From Paenibacillus sp. FSL A5-0031 (GTDB lineage Bacteria; Bacillota; Bacilli; Paenibacillales; Paenibacillaceae), in contig NZ_MRTD01000019.1 of assembly GCF_001956295.1 (NCBI RefSeq), positions 62,001-126,000 on the forward strand: a stretch of DNA of 64,000 bases, in the 5' to 3' direction. The position numbers and the translations under genes are program-made. How positions within the stretch are numbered: position 1 is the first letter of the stretch; every line of letters starts with the position of its first letter. Shown here piece by piece: positions 26,326-36,174 of this stretch. The notes below the pieces were generated by a model, which made no database searches, had not been told where the DNA came from, and saw nothing but the letters and a program-made list of their open reading frames with translations.

Positions 26326-27198
26326 TTATTTCTTTATAATGGGTATCCATATTTCACTTTTGAATTGCGGTGATGCTACATCTTTGTGCTCATGCCAGAG
26401 CATTTCCGGTCCATTGTTCAGCTCATATTCCGCAGATGGAAACCATTCGGAATAAATACGTCCCCAGGTCTCTTGAAGTGCACTCGGAAATGGTCCGACA
26501 ACTGTGAATACAGCCCATCCAGAGGCTTGTACCTCCAACTGAGCTAAGCCATTCCCATCTTTCGTTGTGGCTGCCCCAATGTAATGATCGAGCTCTCCTT
26601 TCTCCTCAAACCGCCCTTCTCTAAAATTCGTGGAAGCACTGATTAGTCCTGAAGGTTGAACATTCGAAAAACTCTTAATCTTATCAATCATTTCTGGGGT
26701 GAGTCCTTCAAACATCGCTGCAATTTCCGGATTCACCCCATGAAATACGATTGGCACTCTTTTTTTGATTCCCACAATGTGAAAAGCCTCTTTGTCTTCA
26801 ATACGGTAATTCATTTCACTTCCTCCTTTGATAGTCAGTTGAAACGTCATCCGCGGGAAGGCTTTGAGGGACTGTCCATGGATTCGGGCTTCCGAGGGAT
26901 TAATCCCATGCATGCTTTGGAAAGCCCTAGCAAAGGAATCCGGAGAAGTATATCCGTATTTCATCGCAGCATCGATGATCTTGATGTCACTGTGGCTTAG
27001 CTCGAGTGCTGCCAAAGTTAGGCGTCTTCGGCGGATGTATTCCGACAGTGTAATGCCTGCAAGGAATGAGAACATTCGTGTAAAATGATATTCTGAACAG
27101 CAGGCAATTTTCGCTGCCTCCTGATAGTCCACATGATCAGTAAGATTCTCCTCAATATAGCTTAAAGCTTTGTTCAGTTTCGCCAGCACATCCATCAT
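26326..27198 (-). CDS. AraC-family regulator with GyrI-like effector domain
   Basis: 290 residues. The N-terminal double HTH (residues about 5-105) has the AraC signatures AAKIACCSEYHFTRMFSFLAG and MKYGYTSPDSFARAFQSMHGINPSEAR. The C-terminal half (about 130-290) is a GyrI/SOUL-like ligand domain (FHIVGIKKRVPIVFHGV, ending SEIWIPIIKK). This is the Rob/YdeE-type layout that binds small hydrophobic inducers. GGGAGGCG lies before the ATG at 27198. Confidence 0.88.
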   Translation of the reverse strand: MMDVLAKLNKALSYIEENLTDHVDYQEAAKIACCSEYHFTRMFSFLAGITLSEYIRRRRLTLAALELSHSDIKIIDAAMKYGYTSPDSFARAFQSMHGINPSEARIHGQSLKAFPRMTFQLTIKGGSEMNYRIEDKEAFHIVGIKKRVPIVFHGVNPEIAAMFEGLTPEMIDKIKSFSNVQPSGLISASTNFREGRFEEKGELDHYIGAATTKDGNGLAQLEVQASGWAVFTVVGPFPSALQETWGRIYSEWFPSAEYELNNGPEMLWHEHKDVASPQFKSEIWIPIIKK

Positions 27199-27388
27199 AT
27201 CGCCTCCCCTCGTTACTCAAAGCATAGCAGAGAAGGTAATTCCCTTCCCGACATTTAGTGCACAATAATGTAGGTTCTTTCTCAGCTCGTGAACAGAAGA
27301 CAAGTCTAGTAGGAAGGCCCCTTGCTCCTTTGTTGTCTCGTTGAAATTGAATGGCAAATTCGTAGGATTGAGTACATGGAAAACTTAC

Positions 27389-27472
27389 CGTAGAGTAACA
27401 AAAAAAACAATGAGCAGTTGCTGCGGCAGGCTACTCATTGTTTTCACGCTAACGTGTTCCAATAGCTGAATC
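27389..27472 (+). repeat. Composite repeat, degenerate left arm, own hairpin
   Basis: ACCGTAGAGTAAC, stem AACAATGAGCAGTTGC..GGCTACTCATTGTT, then right arm TCACGCTAACGTGTTCCAAT with AGCTGAATC. A further partial arm (TTGAACTATCGTTC) follows near 27509. Confidence 0.65.
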
Positions 27473-27569
27473 ACTTTTTTTATTTTAAATTAATTAAATC
27501 TGGAAGTTCATTGAACTATCGTTCTAAAAATCTCCAACCAGGTGCTAACATCACCTTCGGGATAATGCA

Positions 27570-28058
27570 CTAATCCATAATTGATAACTCTTTTATAAAC
27601 CAAGCGTCTGTAGCATTATGCTCTGAACCATTTAATGGTCTTTCAAGTTGTTGGAAACCTAATTTAATGTAGAGGAGATTTGCTGCTTGAAGTTTCTTCA
27701 ATGTTTCTAAATAACAATGTGTATAGTATTCCTTGGCGAAGTCGAGCGCTACTTTCATAAGATCATTTGACAGACCCCTGCCTTGAGCTTCGGGTGTAAT
27801 GTATAGCTTTTGCAACTCGCAAATTCCCAATTCCTGCCCAAAAGGTGCGATCCCCACACCGCCTACCACTTCGTTTTGTTCATTCACTACAACCCAGTAC
27901 TTTGAATTTGGTTGTTCCTTGTAATATTGTGCCAGATTGCTGAGTTGAGGGTCAAAATATGCTGTTCCCGGTATGTTTAGGTTAAATGATTCCAATGAGC
28001 TTCTAATTATTCGCTCTATGGTTTGATTGTCCTTTTCTTCAATTTCACGAATTTGCAT
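27570..28058 (-). CDS. GNAT-family N-acetyltransferase
   Basis: 162 residues from an ATG at 28058 with GGAGAATG upstream. The acetyl-CoA loop is YITPEAQGRGLSNDLMKVAL, preceded by the ICELQKL strand, and the C-terminal YIKLGFQQLERPL is the usual GNAT end. The substrate is unknown. A single-gene cassette with a class B repeat upstream. Confidence 0.87.
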   Translation of the reverse strand: MQIREIEEKDNQTIERIIRSSLESFNLNIPGTAYFDPQLSNLAQYYKEQPNSKYWVVVNEQNEVVGGVGIAPFGQELGICELQKLYITPEAQGRGLSNDLMKVALDFAKEYYTHCYLETLKKLQAANLLYIKLGFQQLERPLNGSEHNATDAWFIKELSIMD

Positions 28059-28129
28059 TGTTGCATTCTCCAATATCTAAGTAATTTTAATTTTTTAATT
28101 CTAATACTATTCGCCAAATGATTCAAATT

Positions 28130-28220
28130 CAAGTATCCTGCACGTAGCTTAATGAAGAAGAGAGCAGCTACCATAGCAATCCGCTCTAGCGTTGCACAAC
28201 TATCATGTTCCATTTGTTAA
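28130..28220 (+). repeat. Composite cassette repeat, class B hairpin, complete
   Basis: AAGTATCCTGCACGTAGCTT, hairpin AGAGCAGCTACC..GCAATCCGCTCT, right arm CACAACTATCATGTTCCATT with TGTTAAA. Confidence 0.8.
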
Positions 28221-28238
28221 AAGACTTATAACAATTTA

Positions 28239-28493
28239 TCAATAGGATTCGTCTATTATGAGCCCTTCCTTTTCGAAATTCCCTTTTTTTCTTCTGAATC
28301 TCATATACTCATTCCAGTTCCACGATAACTGATATGTATCAATAACCAGCCATTTACATTCTTCACTTTTGAACCCTTTACTCTTCTGCAAATGGTCGTT
28401 AACTATTTCCTCAAGTATTTTCTCTCCATCACATGATTCCTTTAAACAGCTTTCTAACGTGATGTAATAACTCGGTTCAATATACTTCCACAA
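28239..28493 (-). CDS. Hypothetical small protein
   Basis: 84 residues from a TTG at 28493 with AGGTGATT upstream. Soluble, with ESCLKESCDGEKILEEIVNDHL in the first half and WLVIDTYQLSWNWNEYMRFR in the second. The family is not recognised. Confidence 0.6.
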   Translation of the reverse strand: MWKYIEPSYYITLESCLKESCDGEKILEEIVNDHLQKSKGFKSEECKWLVIDTYQLSWNWNEYMRFRRKKGNFEKEGLIIDESY

Positions 28494-28554
28494 ATTCTAA
28501 TCACCTCTTGATAATTATATGTTTTCCGTTAATAGAGCCTACTCATCCATATGT

Positions 28555-28588
28555 TAATCAACTATCGATCCCCGTTAACATAAGCGAT
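28555..28588 (+). repeat. Composite repeat, right arm only
   Basis: ATCAACTATCGATCCCCGTT with AACATAAGCG. Confidence 0.6.
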
Positions 28589-28634
28589 TTCCTGAGGATT
28601 TCGAAAAAATGCAGAATTACTTTTCACAAATAAA

Positions 28635-28775
28635 TCAATTAGGAAAGGTAATATTTAATGTCTTATCATCTTCCGTCACCCAAGTAAACTCGAAATTTTC
28701 GGCTAACAGTGTCTTGCTATCATTTTTAATTCTTTCTTCAATATAAGATCGTAAATGTCCATCCTGTCCTCATAG
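28635..28775 (-). pseudogene. Hypothetical gene fragment
   Basis: The minus frame GQDGHLRSYIEERIKNDSKT continues to a TGA at 28635 (ending LNITFPN). It is preceded by an in-frame TGA and lacks a start. Sequence upstream still looks coding in another frame, so a frameshift is likely. Confidence 0.4.
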
Positions 28776-28885
28776 CATTTACCTCATTTAGGAAGCTGCT
28801 AGGACATTATATTTCATTTACTTTTATTCAAAAAGTGTAACTTTCAGGTGTTCTATTTCATGTTTTCGATTTAGCCATTTCTACG

Positions 28886-28970
28886 CTAAACCGAAACTGC
28901 CCGTTAGTCTGACAACATCAGCAGGCAAAAAGAAAAGCCTCCCCGCATCACCCTGCAGAGAGGCCCAACC
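28886..28970 (+). repeat. Composite repeat, class E (left arm plus terminator-like hairpin)
   Basis: AACCGAAACTGCCCGTTAGT, then GCCTCCCCGCATCACCCTGC with AGAGAGGC. It forms the left border of the polysaccharide cluster. Confidence 0.75.
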
Positions 28971-28973
28971 CTA

Positions 28974-29090
28974 TTAAAATATCTTCTTAATCCGTTTATC
29001 CTTAAGTATCTCTACCGTTTCCCGAAACCGCAGTGAACGCACAATCTCCTGCTCCCGCGATATTTCAAGCTATCCAGCAGATCTAGCATT
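28974..29090 (-). pseudogene. C-terminal gene fragment, frameshifted
   Basis: The minus frame SREQEIVRSLRFRETVEILK continues to a TAA at 28974. A preceding piece (MLDLLDSL) is in another frame. A helical, charged remnant; the family is not recognised. Confidence 0.35.
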
Positions 29091-29151
29091 TCAACTTTCT
29101 TAGTACAATTTATTGGCAAGGATGATATTCTCGTTGGTACTCATCGTTTTA

Positions 29152-30291
29152 CTACCACAAAAACAACTCGTTCCCTTTTAGCTTGAAAACAGCTTCCATG
29201 AAATAATAGTCGCCATAAATGATTGAAATATGATTGTCATGATGATGATACGCCGCTGAACCATTGATCAGCAGATGGTCGGAATCCGTCGTCCAGTCGC
29301 AGCGAGAAACGTCCAACGTTTTCAACAATTTCAGTGCGGCCTTCAGATAGACTTCCTTTTCGTACTCGCCAACTGCTTTGGCGATTTCAATCAGTCCGCA
29401 AGCCGCGATTGCCGCTGCCGTGGAATCTTCGTAAGCGGGCTCGTTCGGTTGACGGAAATCGATCGGAATAATGCCGTTATCCGGAATATTTGCCATAAAA
29501 TAATGCGCCACGCGTTTGGCTGCCTGCAAATATTCCTGCTTCCCTGTATGCTTATAACTGATCATAAAGCCGTACAAAGCCCACGTCTGCCCACGAGTCC
29601 AGGACGAGCCTTCCTCAAATCCTTGACCGCCATAAGTTCGGACAACGCTTCCTTTGAATGGGTCGAACTCCACGATATGATTCACGGAACCGTCCGGCCT
29701 AATAAAAGCATCGAGAGCGGTGTCAGCGTGCTTCATCGCGATTTGAGCATATCGCGGATCTTTGGTCTCTTCACTCGCCCAATACAGAAGAGGAAGATTC
29801 ATCATGCAATCCACGATCGCCCATCCTCTCGTATCTTCGCTGGTTGTATCATCGTTCCAAGCGCGGATAAACCCGCCCACCAAGTTTAATCGTCCGGCAA
29901 GCAAGTTGGCGGCATGCATCGCCCTCTTGCGGGATTCCAGATTTCCGGTAACTTTATAATTGGCCACACTCGTAGGCAGCCACATAAAACCGACATCATG
30001 GTGCAGACCGTAGAATTGATGGAGACAAGCATCCAGAGCATCTTCCGTAAAATTGGCGATTTCCTTGTACTTCTGAGTCCCGGTTTCATGGTACATAAGC
30101 CACATCATGCCGCCCCAGAATCCATTAGTCCACCAGTTGATATCTTTCTCGATCTGGTTATCGTGCTCACCGTTACTTGTGGTATATGGAATTTTGCTGT
30201 TTGATCTTTCACTTACCGCGCCCATTTTGGCTGTTATTTTGGAAATAACATTTTCAACCCAAATTTGATCGTCAGTCTGTAGGTTCAACAT
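29152..30291 (-). CDS. Glycoside hydrolase family 88 (unsaturated uronyl hydrolase)
   Basis: 379 residues. It matches GH88 d-4,5-unsaturated glucuronyl hydrolases: WWTNGFWGGMMWLMY, HDVGFMWLPTS (first catalytic Asp), RGWAIVDCMMNLPLLYWA (second Asp) and SSWTRGQTWALYGF. There is no signal peptide, so it acts in the cytosol on imported unsaturated oligosaccharides released by lyases. AGGAGTG precedes the ATG. It is the last gene of the importer-lyase-hydrolase series. Confidence 0.9.
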   Translation of the reverse strand: MLNLQTDDQIWVENVISKITAKMGAVSERSNSKIPYTTSNGEHDNQIEKDINWWTNGFWGGMMWLMYHETGTQKYKEIANFTEDALDACLHQFYGLHHDVGFMWLPTSVANYKVTGNLESRKRAMHAANLLAGRLNLVGGFIRAWNDDTTSEDTRGWAIVDCMMNLPLLYWASEETKDPRYAQIAMKHADTALDAFIRPDGSVNHIVEFDPFKGSVVRTYGGQGFEEGSSWTRGQTWALYGFMISYKHTGKQEYLQAAKRVAHYFMANIPDNGIIPIDFRQPNEPAYEDSTAAAIAACGLIEIAKAVGEYEKEVYLKAALKLLKTLDVSRCDWTTDSDHLLINGSAAYHHHDNHISIIYGDYYFMEAVFKLKGNELFLW

Positions 30292-30338
30292 CTTTTCACT
30301 CCTATTCTTATCTTTCTACGGGTTTCGCCATTGCAAGC

Positions 30339-32288
30339 CTATTTGGATATGTGCATATCTCTTTCGTGTATCGAAACAAAGTATCGCTCTTCAAGCTCGA
30401 AGTTAAATACACCATCCGCTGTTTTAACAATCTGAACGGCAGGCTGCTGCCCCCCTTGAAAAGGAATAAGCACCGTCAAGAAAGTAACCGTACCGCTGAA
30501 TCTATCTTGGAAGCGTACCCTTGTCGAAGGCCTTGAGAGATCGGTCTCATCAGACAACCTTCCTTGTAGAAAATCCAATTCCCCTATATGGCTTGTCGCA
30601 ATCGCCAGATTCGCATTTTCGCTTGTCGCAATCACGCCGCCCAGGTTCTCCTTCACCTCGACAAAATCCAGATGGAAATAGCGCTGAACGCTATGGTCAT
30701 TCAGCCCTTCCACAAGGTCCGCAATAAGAACGAACCGATTATCGACCAGTGAAATATGCCGGTGATGAATCACCGGTTCGTAATTTGTATGGCAGGCGCT
30801 GGCGAGCCGGTAGAAACCTCTATCCTCTACATTGTAGATTCCGCCGGGTTTTTGCGGTCCGTATTGAAAGGGGCGAATATACTCGAAATGATCTCGCTCA
30901 TCGATTAGCAGCGTAGAGTGATAATTTGAACTCTTGAACTGCTTGCGGTCCTCATCATCTCGATAACAAAAAAATCCGGGATCGCAAATCATGTCTTTTC
31001 CGAGCGCAGTAAAATCAAAGCTCATCAAATCAATGTGGGCATGGGCATTCTGAACAGGGCTTTTACATGTAAACAAAAAACTGAGAGCCTTTGAATCCCA
31101 GCCGCTGCGGATAATCGCTTGATGCAACGTTCGATTCCAAAATGTCGTCGGCTTATCTAGTACAAACTGTCTGCCCTGCAGGGAGTAAAGCTCTTCCACG
31201 AATTTGCTGACATCGAGCGCCCTCCATACATGCTTGCTTGCTTCCCGTACCACCTCGTTCACATCGATCAAATTTGTTGCAAGTCCGAGCCAGGACACAT
31301 CCTCCAATGCAAAATACCCATAGACGCCGGACATTACAGCAAGGGGATTCGCATAGGAATCGCCGACAGGCACACATTTACCGGTCGGTCTTAACGAGTA
31401 GATTGAGTAATCCAAATTTTTTCTAAACCGCTCCATGTACGCAGGTGAGAACTGAAAGTGGAAACGTTTAGCCAGAACCACAGCTAGCCCGAACCAGAAC
31501 ATGCAGCCATTATGGTACGATGGGCAACCCTCGATTTGACCGCCGTCCTCCGTCAACTGCGCTATGCTGCACTTTTCGATGCCATCGATCGCAAAAGCCT
31601 TCCATTCTTCCGCTTCTTTCAGCTCGGGAAAATATAGGGCCGTCGTCAGAAGACCCAAACACTCCATTAAATAATGATTATGATCCGCTTTAGGCCACAG
31701 CTGAGGCGACACGTTGCGCAGAGCTTTTATTTGCTTGTAAATGACTGTTAAATACTGCTCCAACACTGCCTCCGTAAACAGCTCCGAGTGACCTAGATGC
31801 TCCAGGATAAGCGGCCAAATTTTGTAGGCTCGAATACCAATCTCCAAAACCCTCAGCGGATGGCATTTCGTAAAATAGTCAATCGGCTTATCGAGTAAGT
31901 CCTCGGGAATAGTGACTAACTCGATCCAGTTCATCATTTCATCGACGACCTTATGACCGTACTTCACATCCTTAGTGAGAGAATAGGCTTCCAGCAAGTC
32001 CTGCCAATGAGTCATGCGATTCAGCTGCCATAAATATTCATTATCATTATGTCTGCGCTCCAGCCAGTTAGGCGGGTTCCCTACAAACTCTCTTACTCCC
32101 CCCGTACCTGGAAGCATGATCATCCCTTGATAAGCGAGTTCTGCATTCGCGATCGTCTCGCGCACATGATCAGGCATATGGGCTGCTATATAGGCGGCTT
32201 TATCTTCCATCGGCTCTAGCCTCGAACGCAAGTTAGCTAGCAGCTCTGTTGTACTTATCGGTTCAATCAACAATGATTGCAGATTCAT
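30339..32288 (-). CDS. Heparinase II/III-family polysaccharide lyase
   Basis: 649 residues. The N-terminal alpha/alpha toroid (DHNHYLMECLGLLTTALYFP and GQIEGCPSYHNGCMFWFGLA) is followed by the beta-sandwich domain with AHAHIDLMSFDFTALGKDMI, the heparinase II/III hallmark. There is no signal peptide, so it likely cleaves imported oligouronides. GGAGATGAAG precedes the ATG at 32288, preferred over a GTG at 32339. It pairs functionally with the GH88 enzyme 47 bp downstream. Glycosaminoglycan or another uronate polymer as substrate is inferred. Confidence 0.87.
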   Translation of the reverse strand: MNLQSLLIEPISTTELLANLRSRLEPMEDKAAYIAAHMPDHVRETIANAELAYQGMIMLPGTGGVREFVGNPPNWLERRHNDNEYLWQLNRMTHWQDLLEAYSLTKDVKYGHKVVDEMMNWIELVTIPEDLLDKPIDYFTKCHPLRVLEIGIRAYKIWPLILEHLGHSELFTEAVLEQYLTVIYKQIKALRNVSPQLWPKADHNHYLMECLGLLTTALYFPELKEAEEWKAFAIDGIEKCSIAQLTEDGGQIEGCPSYHNGCMFWFGLAVVLAKRFHFQFSPAYMERFRKNLDYSIYSLRPTGKCVPVGDSYANPLAVMSGVYGYFALEDVSWLGLATNLIDVNEVVREASKHVWRALDVSKFVEELYSLQGRQFVLDKPTTFWNRTLHQAIIRSGWDSKALSFLFTCKSPVQNAHAHIDLMSFDFTALGKDMICDPGFFCYRDDEDRKQFKSSNYHSTLLIDERDHFEYIRPFQYGPQKPGGIYNVEDRGFYRLASACHTNYEPVIHHRHISLVDNRFVLIADLVEGLNDHSVQRYFHLDFVEVKENLGGVIATSENANLAIATSHIGELDFLQGRLSDETDLSRPSTRVRFQDRFSGTVTFLTVLIPFQGGQQPAVQIVKTADGVFNFELEERYFVSIHERDMHISK

Positions 32289-32414
32289 TTCTTCATCTCC
32301 AATAAATAATTTTTGTTTCGTTACGAAGTTCTCTATCACATTTTCGATAACCTTTACAATCCAGAGGGAATACTCCCCCCAAAATCATCACGGCTCCGGA
32401 GGGAGGGATTCCAA

Positions 32415-34037
32415 CTATTTCATGTAACGGTCGTATGCAACTTGCTCTAGTTCAAGCAATTGCTTGATGCCTAAGTCTTCCAACTCCTTAATATACTTGC
32501 TGAATGTCTCATCGTTGATCGGTTCTACGCCGAGCACCCATCTCTGCAGCTTTTCCTCGACATAGGTCAATACGCCCGCATTCAGCTCCTCAAATTTGGT
32601 CCGTTCCTCATCCGTATATGAGATCGGTGGGTAGGCCTGCATAATATAACCATTGTCAATGTATTCCTTGATACCTTTCAACGCAGTCGCGTTTGTCCAT
32701 TGTTCTTCGTAAGCATAGTCTTGCTGGAAGGCCAGCTCGATCTGAGCTCCCTCTTCCTGAAGCTGTTGAATAACTGTCTTTTCTTTATTTTTCAATACGG
32801 AGTCTTTAAACTTCGGCTTGCCGTCCACGAGGTCATAGTCCTTTCCTTCGATGCCAAAGTTCATCAGTCTCCGACCCTCCTCGGAGAACCAGAAATCCAT
32901 ATATTTGATCGCTTCGACGGGATGCTTGGTACTCGCTGAGATTCCCCATCCGCTCGCATGCGTCCCTTTACGGGAACTCTCTTCGACGACTTTGCCCTCG
33001 GTATTCACTGGGGGCGTCATCGGAACAAAGGAGAAGCTAGGAATCTTAGACGCAAGAATATCATTGAAATTAGCCGTGCTGGCGAACCAATCGTGCGTCA
33101 TGCCGCCGACATTGTCTCCGAGCAAAATGTCACGCGCTTTCGCTCCGCGGGTGAAAATTTCTTTATCAATTAAGCCTTCCTTGTACCACTTCGCAATATT
33201 CTCGATTGCCGTCTTATATCCTGGCTCATACATGCCGTACTTGACGACACCGTTGTCCGCGTAAAATCCACGTTTGGCCGCATCGGCCCCGCCCTGCACA
33301 CCCCACTGGATGAGCAGGTCGTAAATTCCATCTAGCTTCGACCTGCTGAAATATGGAATTTCATCCTTTGCTCCGTTGCCGTTCGGATCCTTTTCTTTGA
33401 ATGCTTTCAATAGTGCATACAGCTCATCTACCGTTTTGGGTTGCTCAAGTCCCAGTTTTTCCAGCCAATCCTGGCGTACAAACCAGCCCCTGGCAGCCGG
33501 TCCATCCGGAGTAAAGTTAAGGAAATACGTTTTGCCGTTATAGGCTTTCATATATTTGGCTGCATCAGGATGTTCAGAAAAGAACTTTTTAATGTTCGGA
33601 GCATGTTCTTCAATCAGTCCATCTAGCTCAAGAAAGGCTCCTTCAACCCCAAGGCTGTCGTACTGCTCCTTAATTTGATGATGAACCAGATCGGGAATTT
33701 TCCCGGAAGCCATCATTGTATTGAACAGTTCTTTACTATTCGTTGAGGCTTTAGATGCCGTTCCTTTCAACTTAATATTGGTCATCGCTGCCGCTTCTTT
33801 GAAGATAGGCCAATTATCGTCGAAAATAAACTTGTCTGAGTAATGCATATGGATCGTCAGCTCAAGCGGGTCTTTTGCGATCAGTTGCCCAAATAGCTGC
33901 TTTGTATCCGTTTCTTTTGAATCAACCGCCGAACTTCCACTATTTTGCGGCACATTATTGTTGCTACAGCCCGCTAGCAGCATACCGACTGTCACCATGA
34001 TTAATGCAGATGCTTTTATCCTTTTTTTGTTACCCAC
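32415..34037 (-). CDS. Extracellular solute-binding lipoprotein (LplA/YtcQ type)
   Basis: 540 residues. Signal peptide KRIKASALIMVTVGMLLAGC gives a lipobox with acylated Cys, then a Ser/Asn-rich linker and the large family 1 binding fold (DPNGNGAKDEIPYFSR, GWGISASTKHPVEAIKYMDFWFSEEG). It captures oligosaccharides for the two permeases upstream. The start is a GTG at 34037 with GGGAGG upstream. No ATPase gene is present, as usual for this importer group, which shares an MsmX-type ATPase. Confidence 0.9.
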   Translation of the reverse strand: MGNKKRIKASALIMVTVGMLLAGCSNNNVPQNSGSSAVDSKETDTKQLFGQLIAKDPLELTIHMHYSDKFIFDDNWPIFKEAAAMTNIKLKGTASKASTNSKELFNTMMASGKIPDLVHHQIKEQYDSLGVEGAFLELDGLIEEHAPNIKKFFSEHPDAAKYMKAYNGKTYFLNFTPDGPAARGWFVRQDWLEKLGLEQPKTVDELYALLKAFKEKDPNGNGAKDEIPYFSRSKLDGIYDLLIQWGVQGGADAAKRGFYADNGVVKYGMYEPGYKTAIENIAKWYKEGLIDKEIFTRGAKARDILLGDNVGGMTHDWFASTANFNDILASKIPSFSFVPMTPPVNTEGKVVEESSRKGTHASGWGISASTKHPVEAIKYMDFWFSEEGRRLMNFGIEGKDYDLVDGKPKFKDSVLKNKEKTVIQQLQEEGAQIELAFQQDYAYEEQWTNATALKGIKEYIDNGYIMQAYPPISYTDEERTKFEELNAGVLTYVEEKLQRWVLGVEPINDETFSKYIKELEDLGIKQLLELEQVAYDRYMK

Positions 34038-34095
34038 ATTTATGACCTCCCAATATTGGTTTCTTGAATTCATAATAAAAAGATTGAAGCAGCCA

Positions 34096-34956
34096 CTAGC
34101 CCTTGACCGAGCCGATCATAGTGCCTTTGACAAAGTATTTCTGAATGAAGGGATACGCTGCAACAATTGGAATAATGGAGACGATAATAGTTGCATAAAT
34201 AATTGTTTCCTTTGAATATACCGCCATATTGCCCATCTCGTCGCTCACGTTCATCTCTACGATGAGTTTCTTTAGCAGCACTTGCAGCGGTACCTTGCCC
34301 TCGTCGCTTAGGAGGATCATCGTCCAGAAATAGCCATTCCAACGGTGTACCGCATAGAACAATCCGATTGTCACAAGCGAAGCTTTGGACAGCGGCAGAT
34401 ACACTTTCCATAAGATCGTAAGATCATTTGCACCGTCAACCTTTGCCGCTTCCTCGAGTTCCTCCGGAATGCTCTGGAAGAACGTTCTCATGAGGAAGAC
34501 ATAGAAAGTCGTAATCGCGAAACCGATAATAATCGTAAATCTACTGTCGAGCATGTTCAAATCTCGGAAATTAAGATAGGTCGGAATCATACCTGGTTGA
34601 AACCACATCGTCAACGCGATAAAGAAGCTGATGGCTGTGCGCCCCATAACCCGTTTCTTGGACAAGGCATAGGCACCACAAATGGTGAGAATTAAATTGA
34701 CGATTACACCGAATATGGTGTAATAAAACGTGTTTAAATAGGCAATCCAAATTCCCTTTTCCGATAGTACCTTTGCATAAGAGTCAAAGTTAATATCGTG
34801 CGGCAGCAAGATTACCTTGCCTGTAACGACCGATTGGGAGGAGCTCATAGATGCAGATAAGACATAGACAAAAGGGTACAACGCAAGCAATGCTATAATT
34901 CCAAGAAATACACAATTAAAAATATAAAACAGCTTTTCGCCTCTGGTTTTTTTCAT
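34096..34956 (-). CDS. Sugar ABC transporter permease (LplC/YtcP type)
   Basis: 286 residues with six membrane helices. The EAA loop EELEEAAKVDGANDLTILWK, with YLPLSKA, contacts the ATPase. The C-terminus (AAYPFIQKYFVKGTMIGSVKG) is the family hallmark. AGGTGATGG precedes the ATG. It lies 10 bp after the partner permease and 58 bp before the binding protein. Confidence 0.92.
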   Translation of the reverse strand: MKKTRGEKLFYIFNCVFLGIIALLALYPFVYVLSASMSSSQSVVTGKVILLPHDINFDSYAKVLSEKGIWIAYLNTFYYTIFGVIVNLILTICGAYALSKKRVMGRTAISFFIALTMWFQPGMIPTYLNFRDLNMLDSRFTIIIGFAITTFYVFLMRTFFQSIPEELEEAAKVDGANDLTILWKVYLPLSKASLVTIGLFYAVHRWNGYFWTMILLSDEGKVPLQVLLKKLIVEMNVSDEMGNMAVYSKETIIYATIIVSIIPIVAAYPFIQKYFVKGTMIGSVKG

Positions 34957-34966
34957 CTTCCATCAC

Positions 34967-35887
34967 CTACCATAATCCAGTCTCCGTTAACTTCTTGCTC
35001 ATCTTGTTGGCAAATACGACGAGAATAAATCCAACGACGGCATTGAACAGTCCCACCGCTGTTGCCAGGTCGTAACGTGCATCCTGAAGACCGGAACGGT
35101 AAACGTAGGTGTTAATAACGTCGGCTGCCTCATAGGTTGCCGGCTGATATAGAAGAATGATTGCTTCATATCCAACTTCCAGCATGGAACCCACCTTCAT
35201 GACAAGCATGATTGCGATCGTCGGAATGATGGCGGGAAGCGTGATGTACCATGTTTGCTTCCATCTATTAGCTCCATCGATAACCGCTGCTTCGTACAAT
35301 GCAGGATTGACACCAGACAAAGCGGCTAAATAGATGATGGTACCAAATCCCGCTTCCTTCCAAATATCCATGGAACCGATAAATATTGTTCGGAAATAAT
35401 CGGGATTGGTCAGAAAGTATTGCTTTTCGCCCCCTACCATCTCAATCAGGATATTAATAATACCGTTGCTAGGAGCCAAAAAGTTGGTAACAATCCCAGC
35501 TACGACAACAACCGAAATAAAATGGGGCAAATACGTAAAAGTCTGCACCGTTGCTTTGAAAATCCCGCTCTTCAATTCGTTTAGTAACAAAGCGAGGATA
35601 ATCGGCACAGGAAACGCGAACAGCAATTGATAAAAACTGAGCAATACGGTGTTTTTTAATAGCCGCCAAAAATACGGACTTTTAAAGAACGTCTCGAAGT
35701 GTTCAAACCCAACCCAAGGACTCGCTTCGATTCCTTTATATACACTGAAATCCTTAAAGGCGATTTGCAAGCCATACATCGGCTTATATGCAAAAATGAT
35801 ATACCAAGCCAGGAACGGAATCAGGAGCAGATAAAGGTAACGGTCCCTGATCAGGTTGGCTTTTATTTGTTTAAAGTTAAGCAGCAC
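34967..35887 (-). CDS. Sugar ABC transporter permease (LplB/YtcR type)
   Basis: 306 residues. Six membrane helices; the N-terminal LYLLLIPFLAWYIIFAYKPMYGLQIAFKDF is characteristic of LplB. The EAA loop is PALYEAAVIDGANRWKQTWY. A GTG at 35887 behind GAGGAGAAGAGG is preferred over an upstream start without a ribosome site. It is the first gene of the operon; a cre-like site lies about 100 bp upstream. Confidence 0.9.
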   Translation of the reverse strand: MLLNFKQIKANLIRDRYLYLLLIPFLAWYIIFAYKPMYGLQIAFKDFSVYKGIEASPWVGFEHFETFFKSPYFWRLLKNTVLLSFYQLLFAFPVPIILALLLNELKSGIFKATVQTFTYLPHFISVVVVAGIVTNFLAPSNGIINILIEMVGGEKQYFLTNPDYFRTIFIGSMDIWKEAGFGTIIYLAALSGVNPALYEAAVIDGANRWKQTWYITLPAIIPTIAIMLVMKVGSMLEVGYEAIILLYQPATYEAADVINTYVYRSGLQDARYDLATAVGLFNAVVGFILVVFANKMSKKLTETGLW

Positions 35888-35983
35888 GAATCCTCTTCTC
35901 CTCTCGCAATGATGTTTAGCTGATTTCCTTAGGAGCGCTCCCATTTGAAAGGTCAGCGTTGCAATTCAAACTATAGATACGAA

Positions 35984-35997
35984 TGAAAGCGCTGTCT
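35984..35997. promoter_or_regulatory. Candidate cre site (CcpA)
   Basis: TGAAAGCGCTGTCT matches the cre consensus TGWAANCGNTNWCA at all but the last position. It sits upstream of the importer operon, consistent with carbon catabolite repression. No other gene-like feature lies in 35888-36106. Confidence 0.6.
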
Positions 35998-36106
35998 ATC
36001 GCCATTATTTCATCTAGCATCAACTCTTTATGTCGTAGTCCATAATGTGCATTATTTCATGTATCAACAATTTCCCTTCATTTAGAAAAGTGTCAGTCGA
36101 ACATAC

Positions 36107-36141
36107 AAAAGCCGCCTGGCACTTAGGCTAGGCGGCTTTTT
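36107..36141. terminator. Terminator after the AraC regulator
   Basis: The stem AAAAGCCGCC..GGCGGCTTTT with a 14-nt loop. T-runs on both sides suit bidirectional action, mainly ending the regulator transcript. Confidence 0.85.
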
Positions 36142-36174
36142 ATGAATCAACAATTCTCATTGTATGAAGCCTTA

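Noticed and set aside
35984..36000. Riboswitch in the importer leader
   Set aside because: No conserved aptamer core or expression-platform hairpin was found; the cre-like site explains the only clear signal.
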